Below the pieces are notes generated by a model, which searched no databases, was not told the DNA's origin, and was given only the letters and a program-made list of their open reading frames with translations. Positions 52,105-61,527 of a DNA stretch of 64,000 nucleotides are shown piece after piece. The stretch comes from an uncultured Chloroflexota bacterium (GTDB lineage Bacteria > Chloroflexota > Dehalococcoidia > CAUJGQ01). Numbering within the stretch: the stretch's first letter is position 1; each line of letters starts with the position of its first letter. The stretch lies in NCBI GenBank assembly GCA_937879875.1, contig CALFMN010000079.1, positions 14,120 through 78,119 of the forward strand, in the 5' to 3' direction. The position numbers were made by a program, and so were the translations under genes.

Positions 52105-54306
52105 TCACACCTCGGCGCGTATGCCCTCGCGGGCGCGGCCGACGGAGATCACGCCGCGCACGCCCTCGATCTTGTTCAGCAGGCGGCTGAGCTGTTCGAT
52201 GCCCTTGATCTCGACCGTGAGCTGAATCGAGGTCTCGTGGTCGTTGCGGCGCTGGGTACGCACGCCGTTCATGTTGACCTTTTCGTCGCTGATCAGCGTG
52301 GTGATGTCGCGCAGCAGGCCGACGCGGTCCATCGCGGTGATGTGCAGAGCCACCGGATAAAAGTCTTCCGCCCGGCCCCACTGCACCGGCACAATGCGCT
52401 CGTCCTCGCCGCCGGCCGCGATGTTCGGGCAATCGCAGCGATGAATCGTTACGCCGCGGCTGCGCGTGATGTAGCCGACGATCTCATCGCCGGGCACGGG
52501 TGTGCAGCAGCGCGCGATCGAGGTCAGCAGATCGTCCTGGCCGAGCACACGGATGTTCGATGGCACCACGCGGCGCGGACTCGCAACCGCCGGCGGCAGG
52601 ATCGGCTCCTGCTGCGCCTCCATCGCCGCCGCCAGCCGCGACGTGATCTGATGCAGGCTCAGATCGCCGCAGCCGACCTTCTGAAAGAGGTCGTCGGTCG
52701 AGTCGAGGTGATAGAGCTTGAGCAGCTCACCATGCTTTTCGGCCAGACTGACCCCGAGCCGGCGCAGCTCCTTCTCCAGCAACTCGCGTCCGCGCTCGAT
52801 GTTCTCGACGCGCTCGCGCTTCTTGAACCAGGCGCGAACCTTCTCCTTGGCGTGGTTGGTCTTGAGATAGCCGAGATCGGCGTTGAGCCAATCGCGCGAT
52901 GGCCCACGCGAGCTTTTGCTCGACATGATCTCGACCACATCGCCGTTGTGCAGCGTGTGGTTGAGCGGCAGCAGCCGGCCATTCACCTTGGTGCCGACAC
53001 AGTTATGGCCGAGGTCTGTATGAATGCGGTAGGCGAAGTCGAGCGGCGTAGAGCCGGCGGGCATGTCCTTAATCTCGCCCTTCGGCGTGTAGACGAAGAC
53101 TTGGTCGCCAAAGATGTCGGTTTTGACAGAATCGACAAAATCGTCGGCCGTCTTCAGCTCGCGCTGCCAGTCCAGCAGTTGCCGCAGCCAGGCCAGGCGC
53201 TCCTCGAAGCGCAGATCGCGCTTGCCGCCTTCTTTGTAGCGCCAGTGCGCCGCTACGCCGTACTCGGCGATCTGATGCATCTCCTGCGTGCGAATCTGCA
53301 CCTCGATCGGCCGCGCACCCAGACACATGACAGTCGTGTGCAGCGATTGATACATGCTGTCTTTAGGGCTGGCGATATAGTCGTCGAACTGACCGGGGAT
53401 CGGCCGCCAGAGGTTATGTACGAGGCCGAGCGCGTTGTAGCAGTCGGCGTTGGATTCGACCAGCACGCGCAGGGCGAGCAGGTCGTAGATCTCGTTGAAG
53501 CTCTTGCCCTGCGCCTCGTAGCGGGCGATCTTCTGGTAAATGCTGTAGATGTGCTTGGCGCGGCCCTTCACCTCGGCCTTGACGCCGTGCTTGTCCAGCT
53601 CTTCCGTCAGGATGCGCTCCACCTGCTTGATGTACTGCTCGCGCATCGTGCGTTTGGACTGCACAAGCTGCGCGATCTCGCGGTAGCGCTCGGGACTCAG
53701 GTGGCGGAACGACAGATCCTCAAGCTCCCACTTGATCTGCCAGATACCGAGCCGATTCGCCAGCGGCGCGTAGATCTCCATCGTCTCGGCAGCAATGCGC
53801 CGGCGCTTCTCCGGCTCTTTGGCGTCCAGTGTGCGCATGTTGTGCAGGCGATCGGCAAGCTTGATGATCACGACGCGCACGTCCTCGGCCATGGCGAGGA
53901 ACATCTTGCGCAAATTCTCGGCCTGCGAGCCGTCCGCGGGCTGGCCCTCGGGCGGGCGCCAGTGCATCTTGCTCAGCTTGGTGGTGCCCTCCACCAGCCG
54001 CGCGATCTCCGGTCCGAACGCCTTTTCGAGTTGCGCAGGCGTGACGCCGCAGTCCTCCATCGTGTCGTGCATCAGCGCCGCGGCGACGGCCGACGCGTCG
54101 AGCCGGAGGTCGGCGACGGTGTATGCTGCTTCCAGAGGATGCTGGATGTACGGCTCGCCGGAGAGCCGGAAGGCGCCATCGTGCGCCTGTTCGGCGAAGG
54201 CGTAGGCGCGGGCAACCACGGAGACCTTGTCTTCCGGCAAGTACTCCGCTACCCGATCAAGCAGTTCTGCAATGTCCATGGGCACCCGTTTGGCGGGGAC
54301 GCTCAA
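52105..54306 (-). CDS. rel: Bifunctional (p)ppGpp synthetase/hydrolase RelA/SpoT
   Basis: About 733 residues with the full Rel architecture: HD hydrolase domain (LMHDTMEDCGVT, H80-D81, and WRPPEG... IIKLADRLHNMRTL), synthetase domain (IPGQFDDYIASPKDSMYQSLHTTV), TGS domain (about 405-465, VYTPKGEIKDMPAGSTPLDFAY), a conserved-cysteine region (RCCTPVPGDEIVGYITRSRG) and C-terminal ACT domain. It makes and degrades the stringent-response alarmone. The frame opens with TTG at 54306; an ATG at 54279 (MDIAELLDRV) is an equally good start. Divergent from hisS; the AT-rich TTATTCTAGCATAA near 54324-54337 may hold its promoter. Confidence 0.95.
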   Translation of the reverse strand: MSVPAKRVPMDIAELLDRVAEYLPEDKVSVVARAYAFAEQAHDGAFRLSGEPYIQHPLEAAYTVADLRLDASAVAAALMHDTMEDCGVTPAQLEKAFGPEIARLVEGTTKLSKMHWRPPEGQPADGSQAENLRKMFLAMAEDVRVVIIKLADRLHNMRTLDAKEPEKRRRIAAETMEIYAPLANRLGIWQIKWELEDLSFRHLSPERYREIAQLVQSKRTMREQYIKQVERILTEELDKHGVKAEVKGRAKHIYSIYQKIARYEAQGKSFNEIYDLLALRVLVESNADCYNALGLVHNLWRPIPGQFDDYIASPKDSMYQSLHTTVMCLGARPIEVQIRTQEMHQIAEYGVAAHWRYKEGGKRDLRFEERLAWLRQLLDWQRELKTADDFVDSVKTDIFGDQVFVYTPKGEIKDMPAGSTPLDFAYRIHTDLGHNCVGTKVNGRLLPLNHTLHNGDVVEIMSSKSSRGPSRDWLNADLGYLKTNHAKEKVRAWFKKRERVENIERGRELLEKELRRLGVSLAEKHGELLKLYHLDSTDDLFQKVGCGDLSLHQITSRLAAAMEAQQEPILPPAVASPRRVVPSNIRVLGQDDLLTSIARCCTPVPGDEIVGYITRSRGVTIHRCDCPNIAAGGEDERIVPVQWGRAEDFYPVALHITAMDRVGLLRDITTLISDEKVNMNGVRTQRRNDHETSIQLTVEIKGIEQLSRLLNKIEGVRGVISVGRAREGIRAEV

Positions 54307-54425
54307 TGCTTGAGCCGGACCCTTTATTCTAGCATAACGGCTTTGCCGTGCCGGTCATACCCGGCGAAGGTCACGTCTTTTCCGGCGCGTCGACAGCGCC
54401 CGCGGCATTTGAACAGGAGCGATCG

Positions 54426-55679
54426 ATGTACCAGGCTCCGCGCGGCACGGCCGATGTCCTGCCAGCCGATCAGCCGTATTGGCAGCATGTCATCCGCACG
54501 GCCGAGCGGCTTTGCGCCCGCTACGGCTATCAGCGGATCGATACGCCAACGTTTGAGGATGCCGGGGTCTTCATTCACGGCACCGGCGAGTCGAGCGACA
54601 TTGTGCAGCGCGAGATGTACCTGTTCGAAGACCGCGACGGCGGCCACACCTACGCGCTGCGGCCGGAGTTCACGCCCAACGTGATGCGGGCCTACCTCGA
54701 ACATGGCCTCTTCAATCTGCCGCAGCCGGTGAAGCTCTGGACGGTCGGACCGGCGTTCCGCCACGAGCGGCCGCAGGCCGGACGCTGGCGTCAGTTCTAT
54801 CAGCTCGATTTGGAAGCGATCGGCGAGGCCGATCCGGCGATCGACTTCGAGTTGATCGACTTCCTCTGGCAGTTCTACACCGGGCTCGGCTTGCGCGGCC
54901 TGACCGTGTTGTTGAACAGCATCGGCGACCAAAACTGCCGGCCGCAGTATGTGCAGCTCCTGCGCTCTTACTACGCCGACAAGCTCGATCTGGCCTGCAA
55001 GGACGACCGCGCCCGTTTTGAGAAGAACCCGCTGCGGCTGCTCGATTGCAAGGTGTCGTCCTGCCAGCCGATCATCGCCGGCGCGCCGACGATCGCCGAG
55101 CATCTGTGCGAGCCATGCGCCGACCACTTCGCCCGCGTGCAACACTACCTTGCCGCGCTCGACATCCGCTTCGTCGTGCAGCCGCGGCTGGTGCGCGGCT
55201 TGGACTACTACACGCGCACGGTCTTCGAGTTTGTGCCGGCAGACGCCGGCAGCCAGGGCACGATCGGCGCCGGCGGCCGCTACGACGGGCTGATGGAGGT
55301 GCTGGGCGGCGACCCGACGCCGGGCATCGGCTTCGCCACGGGCATCGAGCGCATCGTGCTCAATCTGAAAAAGGCCGGCATCGAGCCGCCGCCGCTGCCT
55401 GTGCCCGAGGTCTACGTCGCCTATCCCACCGAGGAGCAGCGCGATCAGGCGGTGCTGCTGACAGCGCGGCTGCGGCACGCGGGGATCGGGGCGCTCGGTG
55501 CCACCGGCGGGCGCAGCCTGAAGGCGCAGATGCGGCACGCCGGCCGCGCCGCGGCACGCTTTGCCTACATCGTGGGCAGCGGTCCGGGCGAGAGTTGGCT
55601 GCGCGATCTCCCCGCTAGCTCGCAGGAGGCCGTCGAGCCGGACGACCTGATCGATCGCCTGCCGCAGCGCGCGGAATAG
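54426..55679 (+). CDS. hisS: Histidyl-tRNA synthetase
   Basis: A 417-residue class II synthetase that charges tRNA-His. It begins with YQAPRGTADVLPADQPYWQHV, has ALRPEFTPNVMRAY, motif 2 FRHERPQAGRWRQFYQLD, the histidine-specific loop RGLDYYTRTVFEF, and motif 3 GIGFATGIERI; the C-terminal anticodon-binding domain starts near VPEVYVAYP. The ATG at 54426 is preceded by CAGGAGCG. A longer frame from 54348 has no family match at its N-terminus. Divergent from relA/spoT, a common neighbour pairing for these genes. Confidence 0.96.
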   Translation: MYQAPRGTADVLPADQPYWQHVIRTAERLCARYGYQRIDTPTFEDAGVFIHGTGESSDIVQREMYLFEDRDGGHTYALRPEFTPNVMRAYLEHGLFNLPQPVKLWTVGPAFRHERPQAGRWRQFYQLDLEAIGEADPAIDFELIDFLWQFYTGLGLRGLTVLLNSIGDQNCRPQYVQLLRSYYADKLDLACKDDRARFEKNPLRLLDCKVSSCQPIIAGAPTIAEHLCEPCADHFARVQHYLAALDIRFVVQPRLVRGLDYYTRTVFEFVPADAGSQGTIGAGGRYDGLMEVLGGDPTPGIGFATGIERIVLNLKKAGIEPPPLPVPEVYVAYPTEEQRDQAVLLTARLRHAGIGALGATGGRSLKAQMRHAGRAAARFAYIVGSGPGESWLRDLPASSQEAVEPDDLIDRLPQRAE

Positions 55680-55765
55680 CCGGGGCTCGGCCGCGTAGTA
55701 CACTCTATTGCGGGACAGCGACAGGCGCTGCCGGACGTTGCCCGCGCGCCTGCTTGCACGCGGCA

Positions 55766-55784
55766 GGGCGCAGGCCGTGCGCCC
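55766..55784. repeat. Short GC hairpin resembling type A repeat
   Basis: GGGCGCA (55766-55772), GGCCG, TGCGCCC (55778-55784), placed in the leader just before prfA. A weaker member of the family at 8545 and 18086, in the single-copy part of the window. Confidence 0.4.
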
Positions 55785-55809
55785 ACACTGGATGGCGGTT
55801 CGCTTCGAC

Positions 55810-56886
55810 ATGTGGGAACGACTCGAAGAGTTGGTACGGCGCTACGAGCAGCTCACGGCCGAGATGGCGCGGCCGGAGGTTGCGGCGGACTACGTGCGCT
55901 ATCAAGAGCTGGCGAAAGAGCAATCGCCGCTCGCGGGTACGGTCGCGCTCTACCGCCGCTATCAGAAGCTTGCAACGGGCCTGGTCGACGCCCGCGCCGC
56001 GTTCGACAGTGAGGACGAGGAGCTGCGGGAGCTGGCGCGCGAGGAGATCGGCTCGCTCGAGCCTGAGGTCGAAGCGTTGACGCAGCAACTGCGCATCGCC
56101 CTGCTGCCCAATGACCCGCGCGACGAGAAGAACGTCATCCTCGAGGTGCGCGGCGCCGAGGGCGGCGAGGAAGCCGCGCTGTTTGCCGCCGAGCTGTTCC
56201 GCATGTATACACGCTACGCCGAGCGCCACGGCTGGAAGAGCGAATTGCTCTCCAGTACGCCCAGCGACATCGGCGGCTTCAAAGAGGTCATCTGCGAGAT
56301 CCGCGGCAAGGGCGCCTACTCCAGGCTGAAGTATGAGAGCGGCGGCCACCGCGTACAGCGCGTGCCCGTGACCGAGGCGAAGGGCCGCATCCACACATCG
56401 CTCGCCACCGTCGCGGTGCTGCCGGAAGCAGAAGAGGTCGACCTGCACATCGACCTCAAAGATGTGCGCGAGGACGTCTATCACAGCGGCGGCGCCGGCG
56501 GCCAGAACGTGAACAAGGTCGCCACGGCGATCCGGCTCACGCACTTTCCTTCCGGCATCGTCGTTACCTGCCAGGACGAGCGTTCGCAGCTCCAGAACCG
56601 CGTCAAGGCGTGGAACCTGCTGCGCTCGCGCCTGCTCGATCTCGAAGTGCGCAAGCAGGAGCAGGAGCTGACCGACGCACGGCGCTCGCAGCTTGGATCC
56701 GGTGAGCGCTCGGACAAGATCCGCACCTACAACTTCCCGCAGGACCGGCTCACCGACCACCGCATCCCGCTCACGGTGCACAACCTGCCGGCGATCCTCG
56801 ACGGCCAGATCGACGAGATTATCGACGCCGTGACGCTCTGGGATCAGCAGCGGCGGTTCGGCGACGGTATCGCGGCGGCCGACTGA
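55810..56886 (+). CDS. prfA: Peptide chain release factor 1
   Basis: A 358-residue class I release factor recognising UAA and UAG. The stop-codon-reading tripeptide PVT (186-188) in HRVQRVPVTEAKGRIHTS marks RF1 rather than RF2, and the catalytic GGQ is at 230-232 (SGGAGGQNVNK). It begins MWERLEELVRRYEQL, as is usual in the family; an in-frame ATG at 55792 would add six residues. Its stop overlaps the start of prmC, whose product methylates the GGQ glutamine. Confidence 0.96.
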   Translation: MWERLEELVRRYEQLTAEMARPEVAADYVRYQELAKEQSPLAGTVALYRRYQKLATGLVDARAAFDSEDEELRELAREEIGSLEPEVEALTQQLRIALLPNDPRDEKNVILEVRGAEGGEEAALFAAELFRMYTRYAERHGWKSELLSSTPSDIGGFKEVICEIRGKGAYSRLKYESGGHRVQRVPVTEAKGRIHTSLATVAVLPEAEEVDLHIDLKDVREDVYHSGGAGGQNVNKVATAIRLTHFPSGIVVTCQDERSQLQNRVKAWNLLRSRLLDLEVRKQEQELTDARRSQLGSGERSDKIRTYNFPQDRLTDHRIPLTVHNLPAILDGQIDEIIDAVTLWDQQRRFGDGIAAAD

Positions 56887-57761
56887 TGCCCCCGCGCGCT
56901 TCGAACACCGTACCGACCGCTGCTGGCGCCATGCAGCGCGCGATCGTGCGCCTACGCGCCGCCGGTATCGAGGAGGCGCAGCTCGAAGCCGAGCTGTTGC
57001 TGCGCCACGCGCTCGGTCAGGACAAAACCTGCTTTTATCTGCGCTTGCCCGAGGCGCTGACGGCCGAACAGAACGATCGCATCCTCGATCTGCTGGACCA
57101 GCGTCTGAAGCGACGGCCGCTGGCCTACATCACCGGCCACCGCGAATTTTATGACCTCGATCTGCACGTCGCACCGGGCGTCCTCATCCCCCGGCCGGAA
57201 ACCGAGCTGGTGGTCGAGCGCTCGCTCGAACTCGCGCGAGCGCTGAGCCGCGCCGGCCGGCACGTGACCCTCGTGGACGTGGGCACAGGCAGCGGCGCCA
57301 TCGCGCTTTCCGTCGCAAAGCACCTGCCGCAGGTTGAGGTCTTCGCAACCGACTGCTCGCCGGCGGCGCTCTCCGTGGCGGCCTACAATGCGCGTCGGCT
57401 GCGGCTGGCCGGCCGCGTGAAGTTCTTGCACGGCGATCTGCTCGACCCCGTTCCGGGACAGGTCGATCTGGTTGCGGCCAACCTGCCCTATGTCCCTGCT
57501 GCCGTTTGGGAGACGTTGGCGCCCGAAGTCCGCGACTGCGAGCCGCGTGGCGCGCTCGACGGCGGGCTGGACGGTCTGGACCAGATTCGCCGCCTGATTG
57601 GGCAACTAACCCGGCATCTGCGACCGGACAGCGGCGCCGTGCTGGAGATCGACCCGGAGCAGGCAGAGGCGGTGGTGGCCCTTGCGGCGAACATCGGCGC
57701 GACGGTCAGGATCGAGACCGATCTCGCCGGTCGGGATCGCGTCGCCGTCATCAGTCTGTAG
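56886..57761 (+). CDS. prmC: PrmC, release-factor glutamine methyltransferase
   Basis: A 291-residue N5-glutamine methyltransferase that modifies the GGQ glutamine of release factors. An N-terminal helical substrate domain (EEAQLEAELLLRHALG) is followed by RRPLAYITGHREFYDLDLHVAPGVLIPRPETE, SAM motif VDVGTGSGAIALSV and the glutamine-binding NLPY (199-202, the NPPY-type motif). The ATG overlaps the prfA stop (TGATG), so the two are translationally coupled. Confidence 0.95.
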   Translation: MPPRASNTVPTAAGAMQRAIVRLRAAGIEEAQLEAELLLRHALGQDKTCFYLRLPEALTAEQNDRILDLLDQRLKRRPLAYITGHREFYDLDLHVAPGVLIPRPETELVVERSLELARALSRAGRHVTLVDVGTGSGAIALSVAKHLPQVEVFATDCSPAALSVAAYNARRLRLAGRVKFLHGDLLDPVPGQVDLVAANLPYVPAAVWETLAPEVRDCEPRGALDGGLDGLDQIRRLIGQLTRHLRPDSGAVLEIDPEQAEAVVALAANIGATVRIETDLAGRDRVAVISL

Positions 57762-57827
57762 TGGAACTGTAGTGCCGCTATTCGCCCGTGATGGCATAGG
57801 TTGTGTATGTGAGGCTGTGCTAGGCTC

Positions 57828-57842
57828 GTATACAGCGTATAC
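57828..57842. promoter_or_regulatory. Palindromic operator candidate
   Basis: GTATAC-AGC-GTATAC is both an inverted and a direct repeat, because GTATAC is self-complementary. It lies 25 bases before the GTG of the winged-helix gene and would overlap a promoter or early transcript. Confidence 0.5.
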
Positions 57843-57867
57843 AAAACGGTTTTGAGGGACGCTCGCG

Positions 57868-58185
57868 GTGGCGGAACGGCACGGCGAACGCCGGCAATGG
57901 GGTCTGCTGTCAAGCCACGGTCAGGTGCTGGTGTACGTCACGGCGCACCCGGACGTGACCGTGCGCGGCCTCGCGGCGGCGCTGAACTTCTCTGAACGGC
58001 GCATTATGGGCGTGCTGCGCGACCTTGAGCTGTCGGGCATGCTGCACCGCGAACGCCGGGGCCGTCAGAACCGTTATGTCGTGAACGAGCAGGCAGGCAT
58101 TCGTGCGCCTGAGGTGGACGATCTGCCGTTGCACGATCTGCTCGAAGTGCTGGTGCCGCACGGCCGCCGCGAACCCGTCCGCTAG
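57868..58185 (+). CDS. Winged-helix DNA-binding regulator
   Basis: A 105-residue protein with one wHTH domain: LLSSHGQVLVYVTAHPDVTVRGLAAALNFSERRIMGVLRDLELSGMLHRERRGRQNRY shows helix-helix-recognition helix-wing order, most like MarR or ArsR-type one-domain regulators. GTG start with GAGGGAC upstream. No Cys pair for metal sensing is present. The GTATAC palindrome just upstream suggests autoregulation. Target genes are unknown. Confidence 0.8.
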   Translation: MAERHGERRQWGLLSSHGQVLVYVTAHPDVTVRGLAAALNFSERRIMGVLRDLELSGMLHRERRGRQNRYVVNEQAGIRAPEVDDLPLHDLLEVLVPHGRREPVR

Positions 58186-58280
58186 ACGGCTCGCCCGCCT
58201 CCCCGTCATTCTCGCGTCCAGGCCAGTGAATCCTGAACGGCGCGGCCCTTGCTGCAGGGGACCGTTGGCCGGCGCCGATG

Positions 58281-59105
58281 CTACTTGACCGCCACGCAGA
58301 CAAAGGCCTGCGCGGGCAGGCGCAAGCGCCCGCTGCGCGGGTGCTGCCAGCGTCGCAGCACCGGCGCTCCCGCCTCACGTACCGACGTGAGCTGCTCCTC
58401 GCTCAGCTCGGCGAGCGATGAGCCGGCATAGGCAAGACCACGCGCCACCGCCTGCCAGTACTCCATCGCACTGTCGTATTCCAGCGCGGCGGAAACGCGA
58501 TCCGGGGTCACATCCTGATACTCGGCCTCAGACAGCAGTCGCGAGAGCACGCCAGCCTCGCCGTAGCGGAACGGCCGCGCGTTCACCGCCGCCGGCCGCG
58601 TTGGAACCACAGCGTGCGCGGCGTCAAAGGGTATCGCCAGCCAGGGGCTGCGGCTCGCTTCGCCCCAGGTCGAGAAGGCGACGCGGCCCACCGGCCGCAA
58701 CACGCGCAACATTCCGGCCAGCGCGGCACGCGGATCCCCGAACTCGGCGATGCCCAGATGACAGAGCACAACATCCCAGTACGACGGCGCCAGCGCGCTG
58801 AGATCGCAGGCATCCAGCGTCTCGAAGCGGACGGTGCGTACACCCGCTTCCGTCGCGCGTCGTTGCGCCAGCGCGGTGAACTCGGCGGAAACGTCGACGC
58901 CGACAACTTCGCCCGCCGGCCCGGCGCGCAGCGCGGCCTCGATCGTCGTCTCGCCTGGACCGCAGGCGAGGTCGAGCACGCGCTCGCCCGGCTGCACCGC
59001 CGCCAGCTTGAAGAAGGGGCCGAAGAACTGGCTGGTGAGCGGCAGCACGAACTCGGCATAGTCTGCGGCCTGCGCGTGGCTGACGGCAGGTGTGGTCATG
59101 CTCAT
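58281..59105 (-). CDS. Class I SAM-dependent methyltransferase
   Basis: About 274 residues with motif I VLDLACGPGETTIEAAL, acidic VGVDVSAEF, and motif IV-like DVVLCHLGIAEFGDP, followed by LRVLRPVGRVAFSTWGE: the UbiE/Methyltransf_11 arrangement. Substrate unknown. ATG codons at 59105 and 59099 are preferred; an upstream ATG at 59135 would read through a short AGGGAAC repeat. Divergent from the amidase gene. Confidence 0.85.
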   Translation of the reverse strand: MSMTTPAVSHAQAADYAEFVLPLTSQFFGPFFKLAAVQPGERVLDLACGPGETTIEAALRAGPAGEVVGVDVSAEFTALAQRRATEAGVRTVRFETLDACDLSALAPSYWDVVLCHLGIAEFGDPRAALAGMLRVLRPVGRVAFSTWGEASRSPWLAIPFDAAHAVVPTRPAAVNARPFRYGEAGVLSRLLSEAEYQDVTPDRVSAALEYDSAMEYWQAVARGLAYAGSSLAELSEEQLTSVREAGAPVLRRWQHPRSGRLRLPAQAFVCVAVK

Positions 59106-59111
59106 GCGCTG

Positions 59112-59131
59112 AACGTAACAGGGAACAGGGA
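59112..59131. repeat. Short AGGGAAC heptamer repeat
   Basis: About two copies of the AGGGAAC unit (in AACAGGGAACAGGGAACA) lie between the methyltransferase and amidase genes. The same unit forms the long array at the window end. Confidence 0.6.
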
Positions 59132-59191
59132 ACACGAACCAGAGGGCGACGTGGCGCTCTATAATGACCCGACAGCAGAGGAGGCGTCGCC

Positions 59192-60616
59192 ATGCAGGCC
59201 ACTGATCTCTCAGGGCTCACGATCGCCCGCGCAGCGGAGCTGATCCGCTCGCGCGCGGTTTCGCCGGTCGAGCTGACCGCCGAGTATCTCGCCCGCATCG
59301 AGCGGCTGAACCCGTCGATCAACGCCTACGTCACCGTCACCGCCGAGCGCGCCCGCGCCGACGCCCGCCGCGCCGCCGACGAGATCGCCGCGGGCAACTA
59401 TCGCGGCCCGCTGCACGGCGTGCCGATCGCGCTCAAGGATCTGTACGATACCGCCGGCATCGAGACGGCCGGCGGTGCGAAGTTCCTGCGCGGCCGTGTG
59501 CCGCAGCGCGACAGCACCCCGGCGCGCAAGCTGCGCGAGGCGGGCTCCGTGCTGCTCGGCAAGCTCAACACGCACGAGCTGGCCTACGGCGTCACCACCA
59601 ACAATCCGCACTTCGGCGCCACGCACAATCCCTGGAAACTCGACCATATTCCCGGCGGCTCCAGCGGTGGCTCCGGCGCCGCGATCGCCGCCGGTATGGC
59701 GGTGGCGACGCTGGGCACGGACACCGGCGGCAGCATCCGCATTCCCGCTTCACTGTGCGGCTGTGTCGGCCTCAAGCCGACGTATGGCCGTGCCAGCAAG
59801 GCGGGCGTGCTGCCGCTCTCCTACCTGCTCGACCATCCAGGCCCGATCGTGCAGACCGTGGAAGACGCCGCGATCGTGCTCAACGTGATCGCCGGCTACG
59901 ACCCGGAAGACGCGACGACGGTGCGCATCCCCGTCGAAGACTACACGGCGAAACTGCGCGGCGGCGTGCAGGGGCTGCGTGTGGGTGTGCTGCGCTCCTA
60001 CTTCTTCGACCGGCTCGACAACGAGGTACGTGCGAGCGTGGAAGCCGCGATCGAGACGCTGCGCAGCCTTGGAGTTGAGGTGCGCGAGGTTGAGATTCCC
60101 GACATTCAAGAAGTGATCGCCTCGCTGTTCGGCATCGTGCTGGTGGAGGCACAGGCGATCCATGCCGAGCCGCTGAGCACGCGCCCCGGCGACTTCGGCC
60201 CAGACGTGGGCGCCATCCTCTCGCAGCCCACGCCGCCGACCGCCGCCGTCGCCGCTTCGCTGCGCGCCAAAGACGCGCTCACCGTGACCATGCGCCGCGA
60301 GCTCGAAGCCGTCGATCTGCTGCTCACGCCGACCACGCCGCTGCCCGCGATCCCGATCGGTCAGGAGACGGTGCACTACGGCGGCGCCGAAGACCCGGCA
60401 ATCGTCGCCTTCGTGCGCTGTACCGGTCCGTTCAACGCCTCCGGCCTGCCGGCGCTCTCGCTGCCTTGCGGCTTTACCGCCGGCGGCCTGCCGATCGGCC
60501 TGCAGCTCGTCGGCCGGCCCTTCGACGAGGCCACCGTCCTGCGCGCCGGCCACGCCTACGAGCAGGCGACGGAATGGCACCTCAAGCGGCCTGCGCTCAC
60601 AGGCACCGGCGTGTAA
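59192..60616 (+). CDS. Amidase (amidase signature family)
   Basis: A 474-residue amidase with the complete Ser-cisSer-Lys triad: Lys82 (ALKDLYDT), cis-Ser157 in GGSSGGSGAA and nucleophile Ser181 in TDTGGSIRIPAS. It hydrolyses a carboxamide to acid and ammonia. It resembles GatA but no gatB or gatC is nearby, so a general amidase is the safer call. The ATG follows GGAGG. Confidence 0.9.
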   Translation: MQATDLSGLTIARAAELIRSRAVSPVELTAEYLARIERLNPSINAYVTVTAERARADARRAADEIAAGNYRGPLHGVPIALKDLYDTAGIETAGGAKFLRGRVPQRDSTPARKLREAGSVLLGKLNTHELAYGVTTNNPHFGATHNPWKLDHIPGGSSGGSGAAIAAGMAVATLGTDTGGSIRIPASLCGCVGLKPTYGRASKAGVLPLSYLLDHPGPIVQTVEDAAIVLNVIAGYDPEDATTVRIPVEDYTAKLRGGVQGLRVGVLRSYFFDRLDNEVRASVEAAIETLRSLGVEVREVEIPDIQEVIASLFGIVLVEAQAIHAEPLSTRPGDFGPDVGAILSQPTPPTAAVAASLRAKDALTVTMRRELEAVDLLLTPTTPLPAIPIGQETVHYGGAEDPAIVAFVRCTGPFNASGLPALSLPCGFTAGGLPIGLQLVGRPFDEATVLRAGHAYEQATEWHLKRPALTGTGV

Positions 60617-60748
60617 GGCACATGATGGGCAGCGTTGGTGTCGATCGAGTGCAACGCCGCTTAATCGGCTGCTCGATGTGGAGAGCGAGGCGCAGCGAAC
60701 GTCGCGGTATACTGGAGGCGAAGACAGGGGCATCGTGGAGCGGTGGCG

Positions 60749-61069
60749 ATGACGGCTGGCATGGTCAGCGAAGTGGAGAAGGCGCGGCTGGTGCCGGGCA
60801 TTTACTTTATGGATGAGCCGGCTGGCCGCGTCGCGAAGGTGCCGGGCACTGGCCTCGGCGTCTGGGAAGTCATGGACGGCCTGCGCAGCGTGGATGGAGA
60901 CGAAGCCGCGCTGCGCAGAGGCTTTCACTGGCTGACTCGTCAACAGATCGATGTCGCACTGGCATATGCGCGGCTGTTTCCTGACGAGATCGAGAGTCGT
61001 CTGGCGCTGGAGGACAGCATTACGCCCGAGTGCTTGCGTCAGCGTTTCGGCGACAAGTTTATTGGCTGA
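60749..61069 (+). CDS. DUF433 antitoxin-like protein, copy 1
   Basis: A 106-residue DUF433 protein (KVPGTGLGVWEVMDGL, WLTRQQIDVALAYARLFPDEIE, TPECLRQRFGDKFIG). DUF433 proteins commonly accompany DUF5615 PIN-like proteins as antitoxins. Here the partner is convergent and the two 3' ends overlap by 11 bases, an unusual arrangement. The leader (TATACTGGAGGCG...GGGGCATCGTGGAGCGGTGG) is repeated before copy 2. ATG preceded by GGAG; a GTG lies two codons upstream. Confidence 0.8.
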   Translation: MTAGMVSEVEKARLVPGIYFMDEPAGRVAKVPGTGLGVWEVMDGLRSVDGDEAALRRGFHWLTRQQIDVALAYARLFPDEIESRLALEDSITPECLRQRFGDKFIG

Positions 61070-61424
61070 GCCGTGGGTTACGCAGATAGCCGACAAAGTC
61101 TGCCGGCACGCCATCAGCATGCTCTCGATCCCACTGGATCAAGGCCAGAGCCACACCCGCGAGATCGTCGAGCCGAATCGACCGAGGGACGAAGAGTACG
61201 CCCGCGTGCGGTTCACCCAGGGCGGCAAGCTCGTCCAGTGCCCTGCCCATATCTCCGCGATCGCGCGTAACCAAGATTCGCCGTTGCGCCGCAGCGAATC
61301 GAAGTTGCTCGACGTCGCTGCATCCGTCCATATTGGCTTCATGTGAACTGATCGCGTCGACTCCAGCATCGCGCGCGATCTGAGCCGAAACCTGAGAAAG
61401 ATTCTCGTCAAGGAAATACGGCAC
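61059..61424 (-). CDS. DUF5615 PIN-like toxin candidate, copy 1
   Basis: A 121-residue PIN-like protein: YFLDENLSQVSAQIARDAGVDAISSHE, then RRILVTRDRGDMG, with conserved acidic residues (D6, E7, and the Asp pair in TRDRGD) as in DUF5615/Mut7-C-type nuclease folds. Probable RNase toxin of a VapC-like system. AGGAG lies upstream of the ATG. Convergent with the DUF433 gene. Confidence 0.8.
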   Translation of the reverse strand: MPYFLDENLSQVSAQIARDAGVDAISSHEANMDGCSDVEQLRFAAAQRRILVTRDRGDMGRALDELAALGEPHAGVLFVPRSIRLDDLAGVALALIQWDREHADGVPADFVGYLRNPRLSQ

Positions 61425-61527
61425 GCTCCTCGCTCCATCGCAGGCGCGACCTTGTCAGGCTATCACGGACCCTCGCCCGGCCATGCCATACTGGAGGCGA
61501 GCACCGGGGCATCGTGGAGCGGTGGAG

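Noticed and set aside
52075..54684. An 869-residue open frame antisense to relA/spoT and overlapping hisS
   Set aside because: It covers two well-supported essential genes and shows no recognisable motif; it is a shadow of high-GC codon usage.
59192..60616. GatA subunit of the amidotransferase
   Set aside because: The family signature fits, but no gatB or gatC is adjacent and sequence alone does not separate GatA from other amidases here.
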